A stretch of DNA of 64,000 bases from Cupriavidus lacunae (GCF_003353055.1 NZ_QKWJ01000001.1:312235-376234); one strand, 5' to 3'; numbered from the stretch's first letter, positions 49,548 to 58,390 are shown. Numbers and translations: made by a program. The notes: generated from the sequence alone by a model not told the origin.

Positions 49548-49865
49548 TCACGCGAAGTGGCAGACGTAGTCCAGCGTTTCCTGCACTTCGATATCGAAGC
49601 TGCTGTTGCCCGGCACGCTGAACTGCTGGCCCGCGCCATAGGTCTGCCAGTCTTCCGAACCGGCCAGGCGCACGCGACAGGTGCCGGCGTTGATTTCCAT
49701 GATCTCGGGCGCGCCGGTGTTGAAGGTCAGCGCGGCCGGGAAGATCACGCCCAGCGTCTTGCGGGTGCCGTCCGGGAACAGCACGGTGTGGCTGACGCAC
49801 TTGCCGTCAAAGTACAAGTTGGCTTTCTTGACGACCGACACGTTGTCGAACTGGCTCACTTCCAT
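49548..49865 (-). CDS. ppnP: Pyrimidine/purine nucleoside phosphorylase PpnP (DUF1255)
   Basis: 105 residues, cupin-fold phosphorylase: [42 protein letters not shown] and [13 protein letters not shown]. The AAGGAG ribosome site abuts the ATG at 49865. A GTG two codons later (49857-49859) has ideal 6-nt spacing and may be the real start. It lies 75 nt after argF on the same strand. Confidence 0.9.
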   Translation of the reverse strand: MEVSQFDNVSVVKKANLYFDGKCVSHTVLFPDGTRKTLGVIFPAALTFNTGAPEIMEINAGTCRVRLAGSEDWQTYGAGQQFSVPGNSSFDIEVQETLDYVCHFA

Positions 49866-49940
49866 CTCCTTGGGGTTCTGTACGAAGGACGTAAAAAGAG
49901 GGGCCATCGCGGCCCCTCTCTGTTCAGCGCCGCGCCCCGC

Positions 49941-50864
49941 TCAATAGCGGCCGCAGAGCAGGTATTCCATCAGCGCCTTCTGCACGTGCAGGCGGTTCTC
50001 GGCTTCCTCCCAGACCACGCTCTTGGGGCCGTCGATCACGGCGGCCTCGACTTCCTCGCCGCGGTGCGCGGGCAGGCAGTGCATGAAGAGCGCGTCGGGC
50101 TCGGCGCGGTCCATCATCGCGGTGGTGACCATCCAGTCCTTGAAGGCGCGCTTGCGGGCGTCGTTCTCGGCCTCGAAGCCCATGCTGGTCCAGACATCGG
50201 TGGTGACCAGGCTGGCACCCTGGCAGGCCGCGAGCGGATCGTCGAAGACCTTGACCAGGCTGGCGGCGGACGCCGGCACCATGGCCGGATCGAGCTGGTA
50301 GCCCGGCGGCGCCGAGAAATGGAAGGTGAAGCCCAGGCGCTCGGCGGCCTGGATCCAGGTGTAGGCCATGTTGTTGGCGTCGCCGATCCACGCCACGGTC
50401 TTGCCGCGGATGCTGCCGCGCTGCTCGATGTAGGTGAAGACGTCGGCCAGCACCTGGCACGGGTGGTATTCGTTGGTCAGGCCGTTGATCACCGGCACGC
50501 GCGAATGCGCGGCAAAGCGCTCGATGATGTTCTGGCCGAAGGTACGGATCATGATGATGTCGACCATGCGCGAGATCACCTGCGCCGCATCCTCGATCGG
50601 CTCGCCGCGGCCCAGCTGCGAGTCGCGCGTGTTCAGGAACACCGCGTGGCCGCCCAGCTGGTGGATGCCGGCTTCGAACGACAGGCGCGTACGCGTCGAA
50701 TTCTTCTCGAAGATCATGGCCAGCGTGCGGTCGTGCAGCGGGTGCCAGGTCTCGTAGTTCTTGAACTTGGCCTTCAGGATCCGCGCGCGGTCCAGCAGGT
50801 ACTCGTACTCGTCGGGAGTGAAGTCGCTGAACTGGAGGTAATGCTTGATCGGGGTTGAGCTCAT
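49941..50864 (-). CDS. argF: Ornithine carbamoyltransferase
   Basis: 307 residues. Carbamoyl phosphate site FEKNSTRTRLSFE, HQLGGHAVFL, NGLTNEYHPCQVLAD, DANNMAYTW, and the ornithine-loop HCLPAHRG. Makes citrulline in arginine synthesis. No Shine-Dalgarno is visible: the start follows the U-tract of a terminator-like hairpin, and its ATG overlaps the stop of a 13-codon ORF. Group II intron 2 separates the gene from its likely promoter at 53766. Confidence 0.96.
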   Translation of the reverse strand: MSSTPIKHYLQFSDFTPDEYEYLLDRARILKAKFKNYETWHPLHDRTLAMIFEKNSTRTRLSFEAGIHQLGGHAVFLNTRDSQLGRGEPIEDAAQVISRMVDIIMIRTFGQNIIERFAAHSRVPVINGLTNEYHPCQVLADVFTYIEQRGSIRGKTVAWIGDANNMAYTWIQAAERLGFTFHFSAPPGYQLDPAMVPASAASLVKVFDDPLAACQGASLVTTDVWTSMGFEAENDARKRAFKDWMVTTAMMDRAEPDALFMHCLPAHRGEEVEAAVIDGPKSVVWEEAENRLHVQKALMEYLLCGRY

Positions 50865-50902
50865 AAAACAAAGAAGGCGGCTCGGTGGGGACGCGCCGTC
50901 AT
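50861..50902 (-). CDS. Possible argF leader peptide
   Basis: A 13-codon ORF, MTARPHRAAFFVL, with two Arg codons. It runs through the descending arm of the argF leader hairpin and ends in an ATGA overlap with argF. The position suggests coupling or attenuation. It has no clear ribosome site, so translation is uncertain. Confidence 0.3.
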   Translation of the reverse strand: MTARPHRAAFFVL

Positions 50903-50945
50903 GAAGTGTTCATGACCCAAGCGCGCCGCGGAGCCGCCTTTTCGC
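50865..50945 (-). terminator. Long leader hairpin (attenuator-like) before argF
   Basis: Outer arms AAGGCGGCTC (50874-50883) and GAGCCGCCTT (50931-50940). Inner perfect hairpin GTCATGAA (50898-50905) / TTCATGAC (50909-50916). On the minus strand the stem is followed by CTTTGTTTT and at once by the argF ATG. A terminator in this place would cut argF transcription unless antiterminated. Intron 2 ends 27 nt before it. Confidence 0.65.
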
Positions 50946-50966
50946 GTCGCTTACGCAATTTGGAGG

Positions 50967-53755
50967 GTAGGGACAAGCCATTGCTGGCCCATCCCCCCCT
51001 AAGAACCGTACGTGCGAGTTTCCCCGCATACGGCTCAAGCCTCCGCAAAATCTCCTCTCTCAATGAGAGGAGGCCGGTTTCATAACGGTTAGCCCGTGGT
51101 TGTGTACTTGGACGTGGCAATTCGGGTGTAGTAGCACTCGATTCCCTAGAGCATCCGACCTGCCATGCATGCGGTATTGGATGTGGTGGTCATGCCACCC
51201 TGTCTCATCGGTCATCTTGCACTCACACAACGCACACAAGCCCTGCTGGGACATATACAGCTTAATCCATTGCTTTCGGTGCGACATGCTGTAATGCAGT
51301 CGTTCCTGCCGCAATGTTTCGCCATACAACTCCTGCGCCGGGTCAAAGGGATGGTAATCCCCTTTGATCTTTGTGTGGCGTCGGATGGGAGTACCCGCAA
51401 GCGAGTACAACTCCACCCAACCTTCGTCGCCAGCATCTTTCGCTACCGCAGTCCCGAACACCCAATTCCGGTCGCCGACGGATGCAAAGTACTTCTTGGT
51501 GATCCAATCCGCGTCCTTCTTCATGTGTCGCCTTCTTGCCCACCGCCATAGAGCTTTGAAAACTTCATGCTCCAAGCGAGTGAACGCCGCTTTCGCCACA
51601 ACTGGGCTGTGATACTGCGCCCAGCCCCTTAGCATCGGGTTCAGCAAGTGAATCAACTTCTCCTGCCTTGCCGTCTTGTGTTTGCTGATGACCTCTTTCA
51701 CCTTTCGGTAGAACGTCTGCACGTTCTTCTTACTTGGCTTGATGAGCAGCTTCTCCGAGTACTTCCGGAAATTCCACCCAAGGAAGTCAAAGCCGTCGGC
51801 TATGTTGACGATCCGCGTTTTCTCCGTTGATAGCGTCAGCCCTCGAACCGCTAGGAACTGTTCCACCCACGGCTTCACTTCGTTCTCCAATACCTCCGGC
51901 GTGCTACCGGTGATCACGAAGTCGTCCGCATACCGTACCACATTCACTTTCAGCCTCTTCGTTTTGGCGACGCCCAGTTTTTCCTGTAAGGATTCCACCA
52001 GTTGCCGTTCCAACCCGTTCAGCGCCACGTTTGCTAACGTCGGGGAAATGATGCCTCCCTGCGGCGTTCCAGCTTCGGTCGCCTGAAACTGGCCCTGAAA
52101 TACCACGCCAGCTTTCAACCACTTCCGAAGGATCGCTTTGTCCATTGGGACATTGCGCTCCAGCCAGTCGTGGCTGATATGGTCAAAGCAGCCTTTGATA
52201 TCCGCTTCCAAGATCCATTGGGCCGAGGCCTTCCTGGACAGGTTGAGAAATAGCTGGGACATGGCATCCGCCGTAGAACGATTGGCCCTGAACCCATATG
52301 AGTTCGGATCGCTCGTCCCTTCGGACACCGGCTCCAGCGCCAGCAGATATAACGCCTGCATGGCTCGGTCCAACATGGTCGGAATGCCTAGTGGGCGCTT
52401 CTTCCCGTTGGCCTTAGGAATAAAGACCCGCCGCAATGGCAATGGTCGATACCCCCGGCTCTTCAACCGCCCGATGGCTTCCCACCGGACTTCAGGCGAG
52501 TCCCACAGTTCGCGATCGACACCCGCCGTTCGCTTACCTTGGTTCTCCGTCACTCGTCGTACCGCCGATGCCTTGGCGGACCACGAGCGGGTCAGAGACC
52601 GTTGCAGGGCTTTCACCCTACGCCAGTCTCCTTCCTGTGTTGCCTTCGCAATTCGGATCTGCATTGCCCGGACGTTCCGTTCCACTCGGCGCCAATTGAT
52701 GGCATCCCAGCGTTGCGGTGCGCCGGAGAGCGCAGATTCATCCTCGCGGATCAATGCTTCCATGCTGCTCTCCTATCTTGAGGTCTTCCCCAAAACGTAG
52801 AGACAACATGCCCCCTGAGGGGCATATTGCCCCCAGGGGAAGAAATTTCGGTTTCAAGCGGGTTAGCCAGTCGTCCTGCGACGAAAGACCAGTTGGAAGT
52901 CTGCCCGCTTTCGCGTGAGGTGATGTCTCAACCCCTATCCGAACCATTACAGCCCGGCGTTCGCTTCCTCCAACCTCCCATACCCGCACAGCCAACAGCG
53001 TTCCTTACGGTTCGCCTGCCCGAGCCATACTGCACCCCGGCAGCCATACGGGCTTACCACGTTCCCTGCGCGTTACAGGACTGGGTTAGGGTCCGCCTAT
53101 TCACCGGTGGTCTAAAGGGCGACGTGTTCCGAGCAGTCAACGGAACATCCGACCACATGCCATTTTGGCTAGTGCCGTAGCAGCTTCAGCACCTTGATTC
53201 TTACGATGTTTATCAGCGATTCACTTACGTTACCCATACCAGCCAGCCTAGCTCCTTGACCCCGTTGCTGCTCGGAGCCTCTGCCAATTGACCTCACGGC
53301 CAGTCGGCACCCTTGCGGGGGCTACATTGTCAGGAGAGCTTCACACCCCACCGTTACCAGTGACGCATGTCTCTTTAGGCTACTGCTAGTCGCATAGCAG
53401 GTTCTCTATCGCGGCAGTCTCACGACTGAGCACGACCGAACCATAGCGCGCAGAGCGGTCATCCGCTCGATTCCTATCTGCCGACCTACTGGCCGGAATT
53501 GCAAATGCCTCACCTTGTGGGTGGATAGCATCCGCCCATCAGGCGTTAAGACTGATTGCGGACCAAACAACAGTCCACAGAACTACAACAAACCACGCCC
53601 GAGGGCGTGGTAAGCGCCTTCGGGCGGTGACTGGCTGGTAGGCCAGCAAAGCAAAACATCGCAGAGGGACAAGCCCACTGCTTTAGCAGGGGTCAGCAAG
53701 GCTGACCAATGGAGAGCGAAAGTCGCCCTCATATCGATGACACAACGTGTCGCAC
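50967..53755 (-). mobile_element. Group II intron 2 (full-length-looking) upstream of argF
   Basis: On the minus strand it starts GTGCGACACGTTGTGTC at 53755 and ends CCCTAC at 50967. Domain V at 51003-51036 is identical to intron 1. The 992 nt before the ORF include domain-I-like text such as GGGAACGTGGTAAGCCCGTATG. The 3' junction CCTAC|CCT matches intron 1. It lies in the argF sense direction, 10 nt after a TATGAT box. The 5' boundary is supported by the shared upstream 19 nt with intron 1; an internal GTGCGGG at 52989 is a less likely start. Confidence 0.85.
51060..52763 (-). CDS. ltrA: Group II intron reverse transcriptase/maturase with HNH domain (intron 2)
   Basis: 567 residues and uninterrupted. 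It has the same order as the intron 1 protein: GIPTMLDRAMQALYLLALEP, GTPQGGIISPTLANVALNGLE, RYADDFVITG, LRGWAQYHSPVV, and an HNH end with CALCECKMTDETGW, HDHHIQYR and HPNCHVQVHNHG. Most substitutions between the two proteins are conservative. Starts with an AGGAGAGC site. Probably the active element of the pair. Confidence 0.95.
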   Translation of the reverse strand: MEALIREDESALSGAPQRWDAINWRRVERNVRAMQIRIAKATQEGDWRRVKALQRSLTRSWSAKASAVRRVTENQGKRTAGVDRELWDSPEVRWEAIGRLKSRGYRPLPLRRVFIPKANGKKRPLGIPTMLDRAMQALYLLALEPVSEGTSDPNSYGFRANRSTADAMSQLFLNLSRKASAQWILEADIKGCFDHISHDWLERNVPMDKAILRKWLKAGVVFQGQFQATEAGTPQGGIISPTLANVALNGLERQLVESLQEKLGVAKTKRLKVNVVRYADDFVITGSTPEVLENEVKPWVEQFLAVRGLTLSTEKTRIVNIADGFDFLGWNFRKYSEKLLIKPSKKNVQTFYRKVKEVISKHKTARQEKLIHLLNPMLRGWAQYHSPVVAKAAFTRLEHEVFKALWRWARRRHMKKDADWITKKYFASVGDRNWVFGTAVAKDAGDEGWVELYSLAGTPIRRHTKIKGDYHPFDPAQELYGETLRQERLHYSMSHRKQWIKLYMSQQGLCALCECKMTDETGWHDHHIQYRMHGRSDALGNRVLLHPNCHVQVHNHGLTVMKPASSH

Positions 53756-53765
53756 AACGGCAAGA

Positions 53766-53794
53766 ATCATAAGGGATTATTTCTGCTTTGGCGA
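53766..53794 (-). promoter_or_regulatory. Probable original argF promoter, cut off by intron 2
   Basis: Minus strand TCGCCA (53789-53794), 17 nt, TATGAT (53766-53771). The last T is 10 nt from the intron 5' end, the same spacing as at ribF. Without the intron it would give an argF leader of roughly 110 nt, including the hairpin. Confidence 0.55.
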
Positions 53795-53871
53795 GTCCGG
53801 ATCAACCCGGCCCGGACCACCCCGCCGTCCCGTTGACAGCTTCCTGACAGGATTTCGCCCTTATGCGCAAC

Positions 53872-53889
53872 TCTTATATAAGATATAAT
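53872..53889 (+). promoter_or_regulatory. Palindrome and -10 box before the DUF3579 gene
   Basis: TCTTATATAAGA (53872-53883) is a perfect 12-bp palindrome identical to the core of the icd site. It directly abuts TATAAT (53884-53889), so it lies in the promoter spacer, a repressor position. The -35 is weak. The 197-nt stretch to the ATG at 54087 is open in frame from 53922 but looks like untranslated leader. Confidence 0.6.
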
Positions 53890-54086
53890 ACCCGCTGATT
53901 CACGCGGGGCCCGGCATACCCATGCCGCTGCCCGCCGCCGGCATCAAAAGTGCCCCCGCCAGACACCGACGCCCCGCCTTCCGGCTGGAAACAGCGCGAA
54001 CCAAACGCGCCCCGGCCGCGTCAAACGGGCTCCCGTCCAGCGGGTTTACCGTCGAGTCATCCGCCTCACCCGCAGTGTCCAGCCTC

Positions 54087-54386
54087 ATGAACCCCAACGT
54101 TCGCGAATACTTTATCCAAGGCATTACCAAGGAAGGCAAGACCTTCCGCCCAAGCGACTGGGCTGAACGCTTGTGCGGCGTGATGGCACAATTCCGCCCC
54201 GAGGGCGACAGCGGCGATCCGCGCCTGACCTACTCGCCCTATGTGCGGCCGATCTTCGCCGGCAGCGTCAAATGCGTGGTGGTGGATGTGCGGCTGCGCG
54301 ACATCGAACCCAAGGCACTGGACTTCGTGCTGAACTTCGCGCGCGACAACAACCTGCAACTGGTCGAGGCCTGCTCGCTGGAATAA
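54087..54386 (+). CDS. DUF3579 protein
   Basis: 99 residues from ATG 54087: YFIQGITKEGKTFRPSDWAERLCGVMAQF, then YVRPIFAGSVKCVVVDVRL and a C-terminal LVEACSLE. It matches the short DUF3579 family of betaproteobacteria, of unknown function. An in-frame ATG at 53922 would add a 55-residue Arg/Pro/Ala-rich extension unlike the family. The upstream icd-type palindrome hints at regulation with central metabolism. Confidence 0.85.
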   Translation: MNPNVREYFIQGITKEGKTFRPSDWAERLCGVMAQFRPEGDSGDPRLTYSPYVRPIFAGSVKCVVVDVRLRDIEPKALDFVLNFARDNNLQLVEACSLE

Positions 54387-54411
54387 CCCCGCCGGCCTGG
54401 CGCCGGAAAGC

Positions 54412-54442
54412 AAAAAAGCTCGTCGGATGACGAGCTTTTTTA
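54412..54442. terminator. Bidirectional terminator between DUF3579 gene and rpsT
   Basis: AAAAAAGCTCGTC, GGAT loop, GACGAGCTTTTTT; 9-bp stem with A and T tracts. Confidence 0.92.
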
Positions 54443-54499
54443 TTGGCGGATGCCGGGGCACCCGCCTCTGCCGGGCCGCCTGGGCAGCCCGTGCAGCAA

Positions 54500-54766
54500 T
54501 CAGGCAGCCATCGACTTGATGGCGGCCGACAGGCGCGACTTGTGACGTGCAGCCTTGTTCTTGTGCACGATCTTCTTGTCGGCGATGCTGTCGATCACAG
54601 CTTGCGAGTTCTTGAAGATCTCGGCGGCAGCGGCCTTGTCGCCAGCGTCGATGGCCTTGCGGACGGCCTTGACGGCGGTGCGCAGACGCGAACGCAGGCT
54701 GGAGTTGTGAGCGTTCTGGGCAACGGCCTGGCGGGCGCGCTTGCGAGCTTGTGCGGAATTTGCCAT
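54500..54766 (-). CDS. rpsT: 30S ribosomal protein S20
   Basis: 88 residues, begins [13 protein letters not shown], with [19 protein letters not shown] and [16 protein letters not shown]. Binds 16S rRNA in the small subunit. Monocistronic, divergent from murJ, the arrangement common in proteobacteria. Confidence 0.98.
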   Translation of the reverse strand: MANSAQARKRARQAVAQNAHNSSLRSRLRTAVKAVRKAIDAGDKAAAAEIFKNSQAVIDSIADKKIVHKNKAARHKSRLSAAIKSMAA

Positions 54767-54884
54767 GTAAAAATATCCTGAATTCAGATGCGTGCCGCGG
54801 GGGACACAACAATTAAGTCATATCAAGCGACCCGGGATGCACTGACACACGAATCCGGAACGCAACTGTCCTTGTGAATCGACG

Positions 54885-54914
54885 ATTATACACAGATGGC
54901 GGCGCACATAGCAA
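54885..54914 (-). promoter_or_regulatory. rpsT promoter
   Basis: Minus strand TTGCTA (54909-54914), 18 nt, TATAAT (54885-54890), about 118 nt before rpsT. On the plus strand a TATAAT at 54963-54968 could serve murJ. The rest of the 334-bp gap shows no gene. Confidence 0.6.
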
Positions 54915-55100
54915 GGCCGCAGGGACTTTGCCGGCGCAGGGCCGATCCGCCGGGCCCATCCGTATAATAAGCGCCACATTGTGCGGGGACACGTGGCGCG
55001 CCGGCAACTTTATCGCCCGGACCGCGTCTCAGAGGCGTCCCGGCATGCGGTGCGTCCGCACCGATCCACCCTTCCGCACCTGTCAGCACCCGTCCGTACC

Positions 55101-56651
55101 TTGAATCTGCTCAAAGCGCTCGCCACCATCAGCAGCCTGACGATGCTCTCGCGCGTCACCGGCCTTGTGCGCGAGATCCTGATCGCCCGCGCCTTCGGCG
55201 CGTCGGACATGACCGACGCGTTCAATGTGGCCTTCCGCATCCCCAACCTGCTGCGCCGCATCTTCGGCGAAGGCGCGTTCTCGCAGGCCTTCGTGCCGAT
55301 CCTGGGCGAGTACCACGCCAGGCGCGGCGACGAGCCGACCAAGGCGCTGATCGACGCCGTCGCCACGGTCATGACCTGGGTGCTGATGGGCGTGTCGCTG
55401 CTGGGGGTGATCGGTGCGCCGCTTGTGATGACGGTGGTGGCCACCGGCTTCCGCGGGCAGGCCGATACCTACGTCGCGGCCGTGTTCATGACGCGGGTGA
55501 TGTTCCCGTACATCGGCCTGATCTCGCTGGTGGCGCTGGCGTCGGGCATCCTCAATACCTGGCGCAAGTTCGCGGTGCCGGCGTTCACGCCGGTGCTGCT
55601 CAACCTGTGCCTGATCGTGGCGGCCGTGTTCGTCGGCCCGCACATGGACCAGCCGATCTACGCCCAGGCCTGGGGCGTGCTGATCGGCGGCGTGCTGCAG
55701 CTGGCAATCCAGGTGCCGGCGCTGCGGCGCCTGGGCGTGATGCCGCGGCTGAGCTTCAACCTGCGCGCCGCGTGGTCCGATCCCGGCGTGCGCCGCATCC
55801 TGCGGCAGATGGGGCCGGCGCTGCTGGCCGTCTCGGTGGCGCAGATCAGCCTGATCATCAATACCAATATCGCCTCGCGGCTGGCCGCTGGCAGCGTCTC
55901 GTACCTGACCTATGCCGACCGGCTGATGGAATTCCCGACCGCGCTGCTGGGCGTGGCGCTGGGGACGATCCTGCTGCCGAGCCTGTCCAAGGCCAACGCC
56001 TCGGGTGACCTTGCCGAGTACTCGAGCCTGCTCGACTGGGGCCTGCGCCTGACCTTCCTGCTGGCGGTGCCGTGCGCGGTGGGGCTGTTTGTGTTCGGCG
56101 CGCCGCTGACCGCGGTGCTGTTCAATTACGGCAAGTTCGACGCCCACGCGGTCGAGATGACGCGCCAGGCGCTGGTCTCGTACGGCACCGGGCTGCTCGG
56201 GCTGATCGCGATCAAGATCCTGGCGCCCGGCTTTTATGCGCGCCAGGACATCCGCACGCCGGTAAAGATCGCGCTGCTGGTGCTGGTGATCACGCAGGGC
56301 TGCAACTACCTGTTCGTGCCGTGGATCGGCCATGCCGGGCTGGCGCTGTCGATCAGCGCCGGCGCCACTATCAACGCACTGCTGCTGTTCTTCGGCCTGC
56401 GACGGCGCGGCCTGTACCGCCCCGCGCCGGGCTGGTGGCTGTTCCTGGCGCAGCTGGGCGCCTCGGTGCTGCTGCTGTCCGGCATGCTGCTCTGGTTCGC
56501 GCGCAACTTCGACTGGATCGGGCTGGGCGCGACGCCGCTCCTGCGCATCGCGCTGCTGGCGTCGTGCCTGGTACTTGCAGCGGTGGTCTACTTCGGTACA
56601 CTGTGGCTCATGGGACTGCGCTACTCTGCCTTCAGGCGCCGGGCCGGCTGA
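55101..56651 (+). CDS. murJ: Lipid II flippase MurJ
   Basis: 516 residues, about 14 transmembrane segments, MATE-like fold. NLLKALATISSLTMLSRVTGLVREILIA is the family opening, with DAFNVAFRIPNLLRRIFGEGAFSQAFVP following. Moves lipid II across the inner membrane for peptidoglycan synthesis. Start taken as TTG 55101, where homology begins; an ATG 40 codons upstream would add a non-homologous basic stretch. Confidence 0.95.
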   Translation: MNLLKALATISSLTMLSRVTGLVREILIARAFGASDMTDAFNVAFRIPNLLRRIFGEGAFSQAFVPILGEYHARRGDEPTKALIDAVATVMTWVLMGVSLLGVIGAPLVMTVVATGFRGQADTYVAAVFMTRVMFPYIGLISLVALASGILNTWRKFAVPAFTPVLLNLCLIVAAVFVGPHMDQPIYAQAWGVLIGGVLQLAIQVPALRRLGVMPRLSFNLRAAWSDPGVRRILRQMGPALLAVSVAQISLIINTNIASRLAAGSVSYLTYADRLMEFPTALLGVALGTILLPSLSKANASGDLAEYSSLLDWGLRLTFLLAVPCAVGLFVFGAPLTAVLFNYGKFDAHAVEMTRQALVSYGTGLLGLIAIKILAPGFYARQDIRTPVKIALLVLVITQGCNYLFVPWIGHAGLALSISAGATINALLLFFGLRRRGLYRPAPGWWLFLAQLGASVLLLSGMLLWFARNFDWIGLGATPLLRIALLASCLVLAAVVYFGTLWLMGLRYSAFRRRAG

Positions 56652-56711
56652 TGGACCGGCAATGGTGACCCCCGCTGCCCGCGGTGCCGACGGCTGCACC
56701 GGGAAACCGAC

Positions 56712-57560
56712 ATGACATCCACCAAAGTCCTGGATTATTTCGCCAGCCTCGTGGCCGACGAAAACGGCATCCCGCTGACTGAAACCGCACTCTCCATTGC
56801 GCAGGACGCCTACCCCGACCTGGACCTGCAGGCGGAGCTTGCGGCGCTCGACGTGCTGGCCCTGCGCCTGAAGCGCCGGATCGCCGAAGGCACGCCAGCG
56901 ATCCAGCGTCTGCGCCTGCTGAACCATTTCTTCTATCGCGATCTCGGCTTCGGCGCCAACGCGAACGACTACTACGACCCCGACAACTCCTACCTGAACG
57001 TGGTGCTGCGCCAGCGCCGCGGCATCCCGATCTCGCTCGCGGTGCTGCATATGGAGCTGGGCCAGCAGATCGGGCTGCCGCTCAAGGGCGTGTCGTTCCC
57101 CAACCATTTCCTGCTGCGCATGACCATCCCGGCGGGCGAAGTGATACTGGACCCGCTCACCGGCGAGACCCTGTCGAAGGACCAGTTGCAGGAAATGCTG
57201 GATCCGCATTTGGAGCGCGAGGGCATCAGCGACTCCAGCCAGGTACCGCTGGGCTTGTTCCTGCGCGCGGCGAGCCACCGCGAGATCATCGCGCGCATGC
57301 TGCGCAACCTGAAGGCCATTTACCTGCAGGAGTCGCGCTGGCAGCGGCTGCTGGCGGTGCAGAACCGGCTGGTGATCCTGCTGCCGGGTTCGATCGAGGA
57401 AGTGCGCGACCGGGGCCTGGCCTATGCCAACCTGGAGTGCTTCCGCCCCGCGCTGGCCGACCTGGAAGCCTATGTCCAGGCCCGGCCCGATGCGGCCGAT
57501 ATCGGCCAGATCCGCGAGCGCATGCCCGCGCTGCGGATGATGAGCCGCAGCCTCAACTGA
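56712..57560 (+). CDS. SirB1 family protein (transglutaminase-like with TPR)
   Basis: 282 residues. A transglutaminase-like N-terminal half has LNHFFYRDLGFGANANDYYDPDNSYLN, RRGIPISLAVLHMELGQQIGLPL and FPNHFLLRM. A TPR-like helical C-terminus has RGLAYANLECFRPALADLEAY. Function unknown. It lies 60 nt downstream of murJ, probably in one transcript. Confidence 0.88.
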   Translation: MTSTKVLDYFASLVADENGIPLTETALSIAQDAYPDLDLQAELAALDVLALRLKRRIAEGTPAIQRLRLLNHFFYRDLGFGANANDYYDPDNSYLNVVLRQRRGIPISLAVLHMELGQQIGLPLKGVSFPNHFLLRMTIPAGEVILDPLTGETLSKDQLQEMLDPHLEREGISDSSQVPLGLFLRAASHREIIARMLRNLKAIYLQESRWQRLLAVQNRLVILLPGSIEEVRDRGLAYANLECFRPALADLEAYVQARPDAADIGQIRERMPALRMMSRSLN

Positions 57561-57584
57561 AGAGGCCTGCGGCAGGTCGGGGGC

Positions 57585-58250
57585 TCAGCGCTCCACGCGC
57601 GTGGGCCGGCGGCGGTTGCCGCGCACCAGCTTCCACAGCCCGCCCAGCACCAGCGGCACTACCGCCGCGCCGATGCCGGCCAGCACGATCAGGTTCAGGT
57701 ACTGGCGGATAAACGGCAGGTTGCCGAAGAAGTAGCCGGCAAAGACCAGGCCAGCCACCCAGGCCACGGCGCCGACCACGTTGAACATCTGGAAGCGCGC
57801 GAAGGTCATCTGCGACACGCCGGCCACGAACGGCGCGAAGGTGCGCACGATCGGCACGAAGCGCGCCATCACTAGGGTCTTGCCGCCGTGCCGCTCGTAG
57901 AAGTCGTGGGTGCGGCGCAGCGCATCCTGGTCCAGAAAGCGCCACTTGTGGTCGAACACCTTGGGCCCGATCCAGCTGCCCACCAGGTAGTTGACGGTGT
58001 TGCCCGAGATGGCTGCCACCAGCAGCAGACCGATCAGCGCCCATTCGTTCATGGCGCCGGTTGCGCAGAAGGCACCCGCGATAAACAGCAGCGAGTCGCC
58101 CGGCAGGAACGGCAGGACCACCAGCCCGGTTTCGGCAAAGACGATCAGAAACAGGATGGCATAGACCCAGTAGCCGTACTGGTCGATGACCGTGCCGAGG
58201 TATTTGTCGACGTGCACCAGCATGTCGATGAGCTGCAAAGCGAGATCCAA
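57585..58250 (-). CDS. DedA family membrane protein
   Basis: 221 residues from TTG 58250, supported by GGGGAA upstream and family length. Hydrophobic segments plus the DedA signature: FAETGLVVLPFLPGDSLLF, GSWIGPK, FYERHGGKTLVMARFVPIVRTFAPFVAG. These proteins are linked to undecaprenyl-phosphate or phospholipid recycling and envelope stress. Nearby murJ makes an envelope role plausible. An ATG at 58223 is an alternative start. Confidence 0.9.
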   Translation of the reverse strand: MDLALQLIDMLVHVDKYLGTVIDQYGYWVYAILFLIVFAETGLVVLPFLPGDSLLFIAGAFCATGAMNEWALIGLLLVAAISGNTVNYLVGSWIGPKVFDHKWRFLDQDALRRTHDFYERHGGKTLVMARFVPIVRTFAPFVAGVSQMTFARFQMFNVVGAVAWVAGLVFAGYFFGNLPFIRQYLNLIVLAGIGAAVVPLVLGGLWKLVRGNRRRPTRVER

Positions 58251-58390
58251 GTCGTTCCCCGTTGATGGTTTGGTTGAATGCGTTTGTCCGATGCGGCCTG
58301 GGCCGCCCTGGGCTGAATCATACAAGAGCCGCCGCGCCAATCCGTCACCTGCGACGCCTTTGCGCGCCCGACTCCGTGCGAGCGTCCACG

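Noticed and set aside
50874..50967. Class C-type insertion of intron 2 behind a terminator
   Set aside because: The hairpin lies on the 3' exon side, not before the 5' end, and intron 1 has no terminator before it.
52990..53755. Stretch with no long ORF read as plain intergenic DNA, and an internal GTGCGGG at 52989 as the intron 2 5' end
   Set aside because: The segment reads like group II domain I (GGGAACGTGGTAAGCCC). The GTGCGACAC at 53755 gives upstream sequence that aligns ungapped with intron 1's insertion site, so it is placed inside the intron.
53922..54086. 55-residue N-terminal extension of the DUF3579 protein
   Set aside because: Composition is Arg/Pro/Ala-rich and unlike the family; it looks like an open leader in high-GC DNA.
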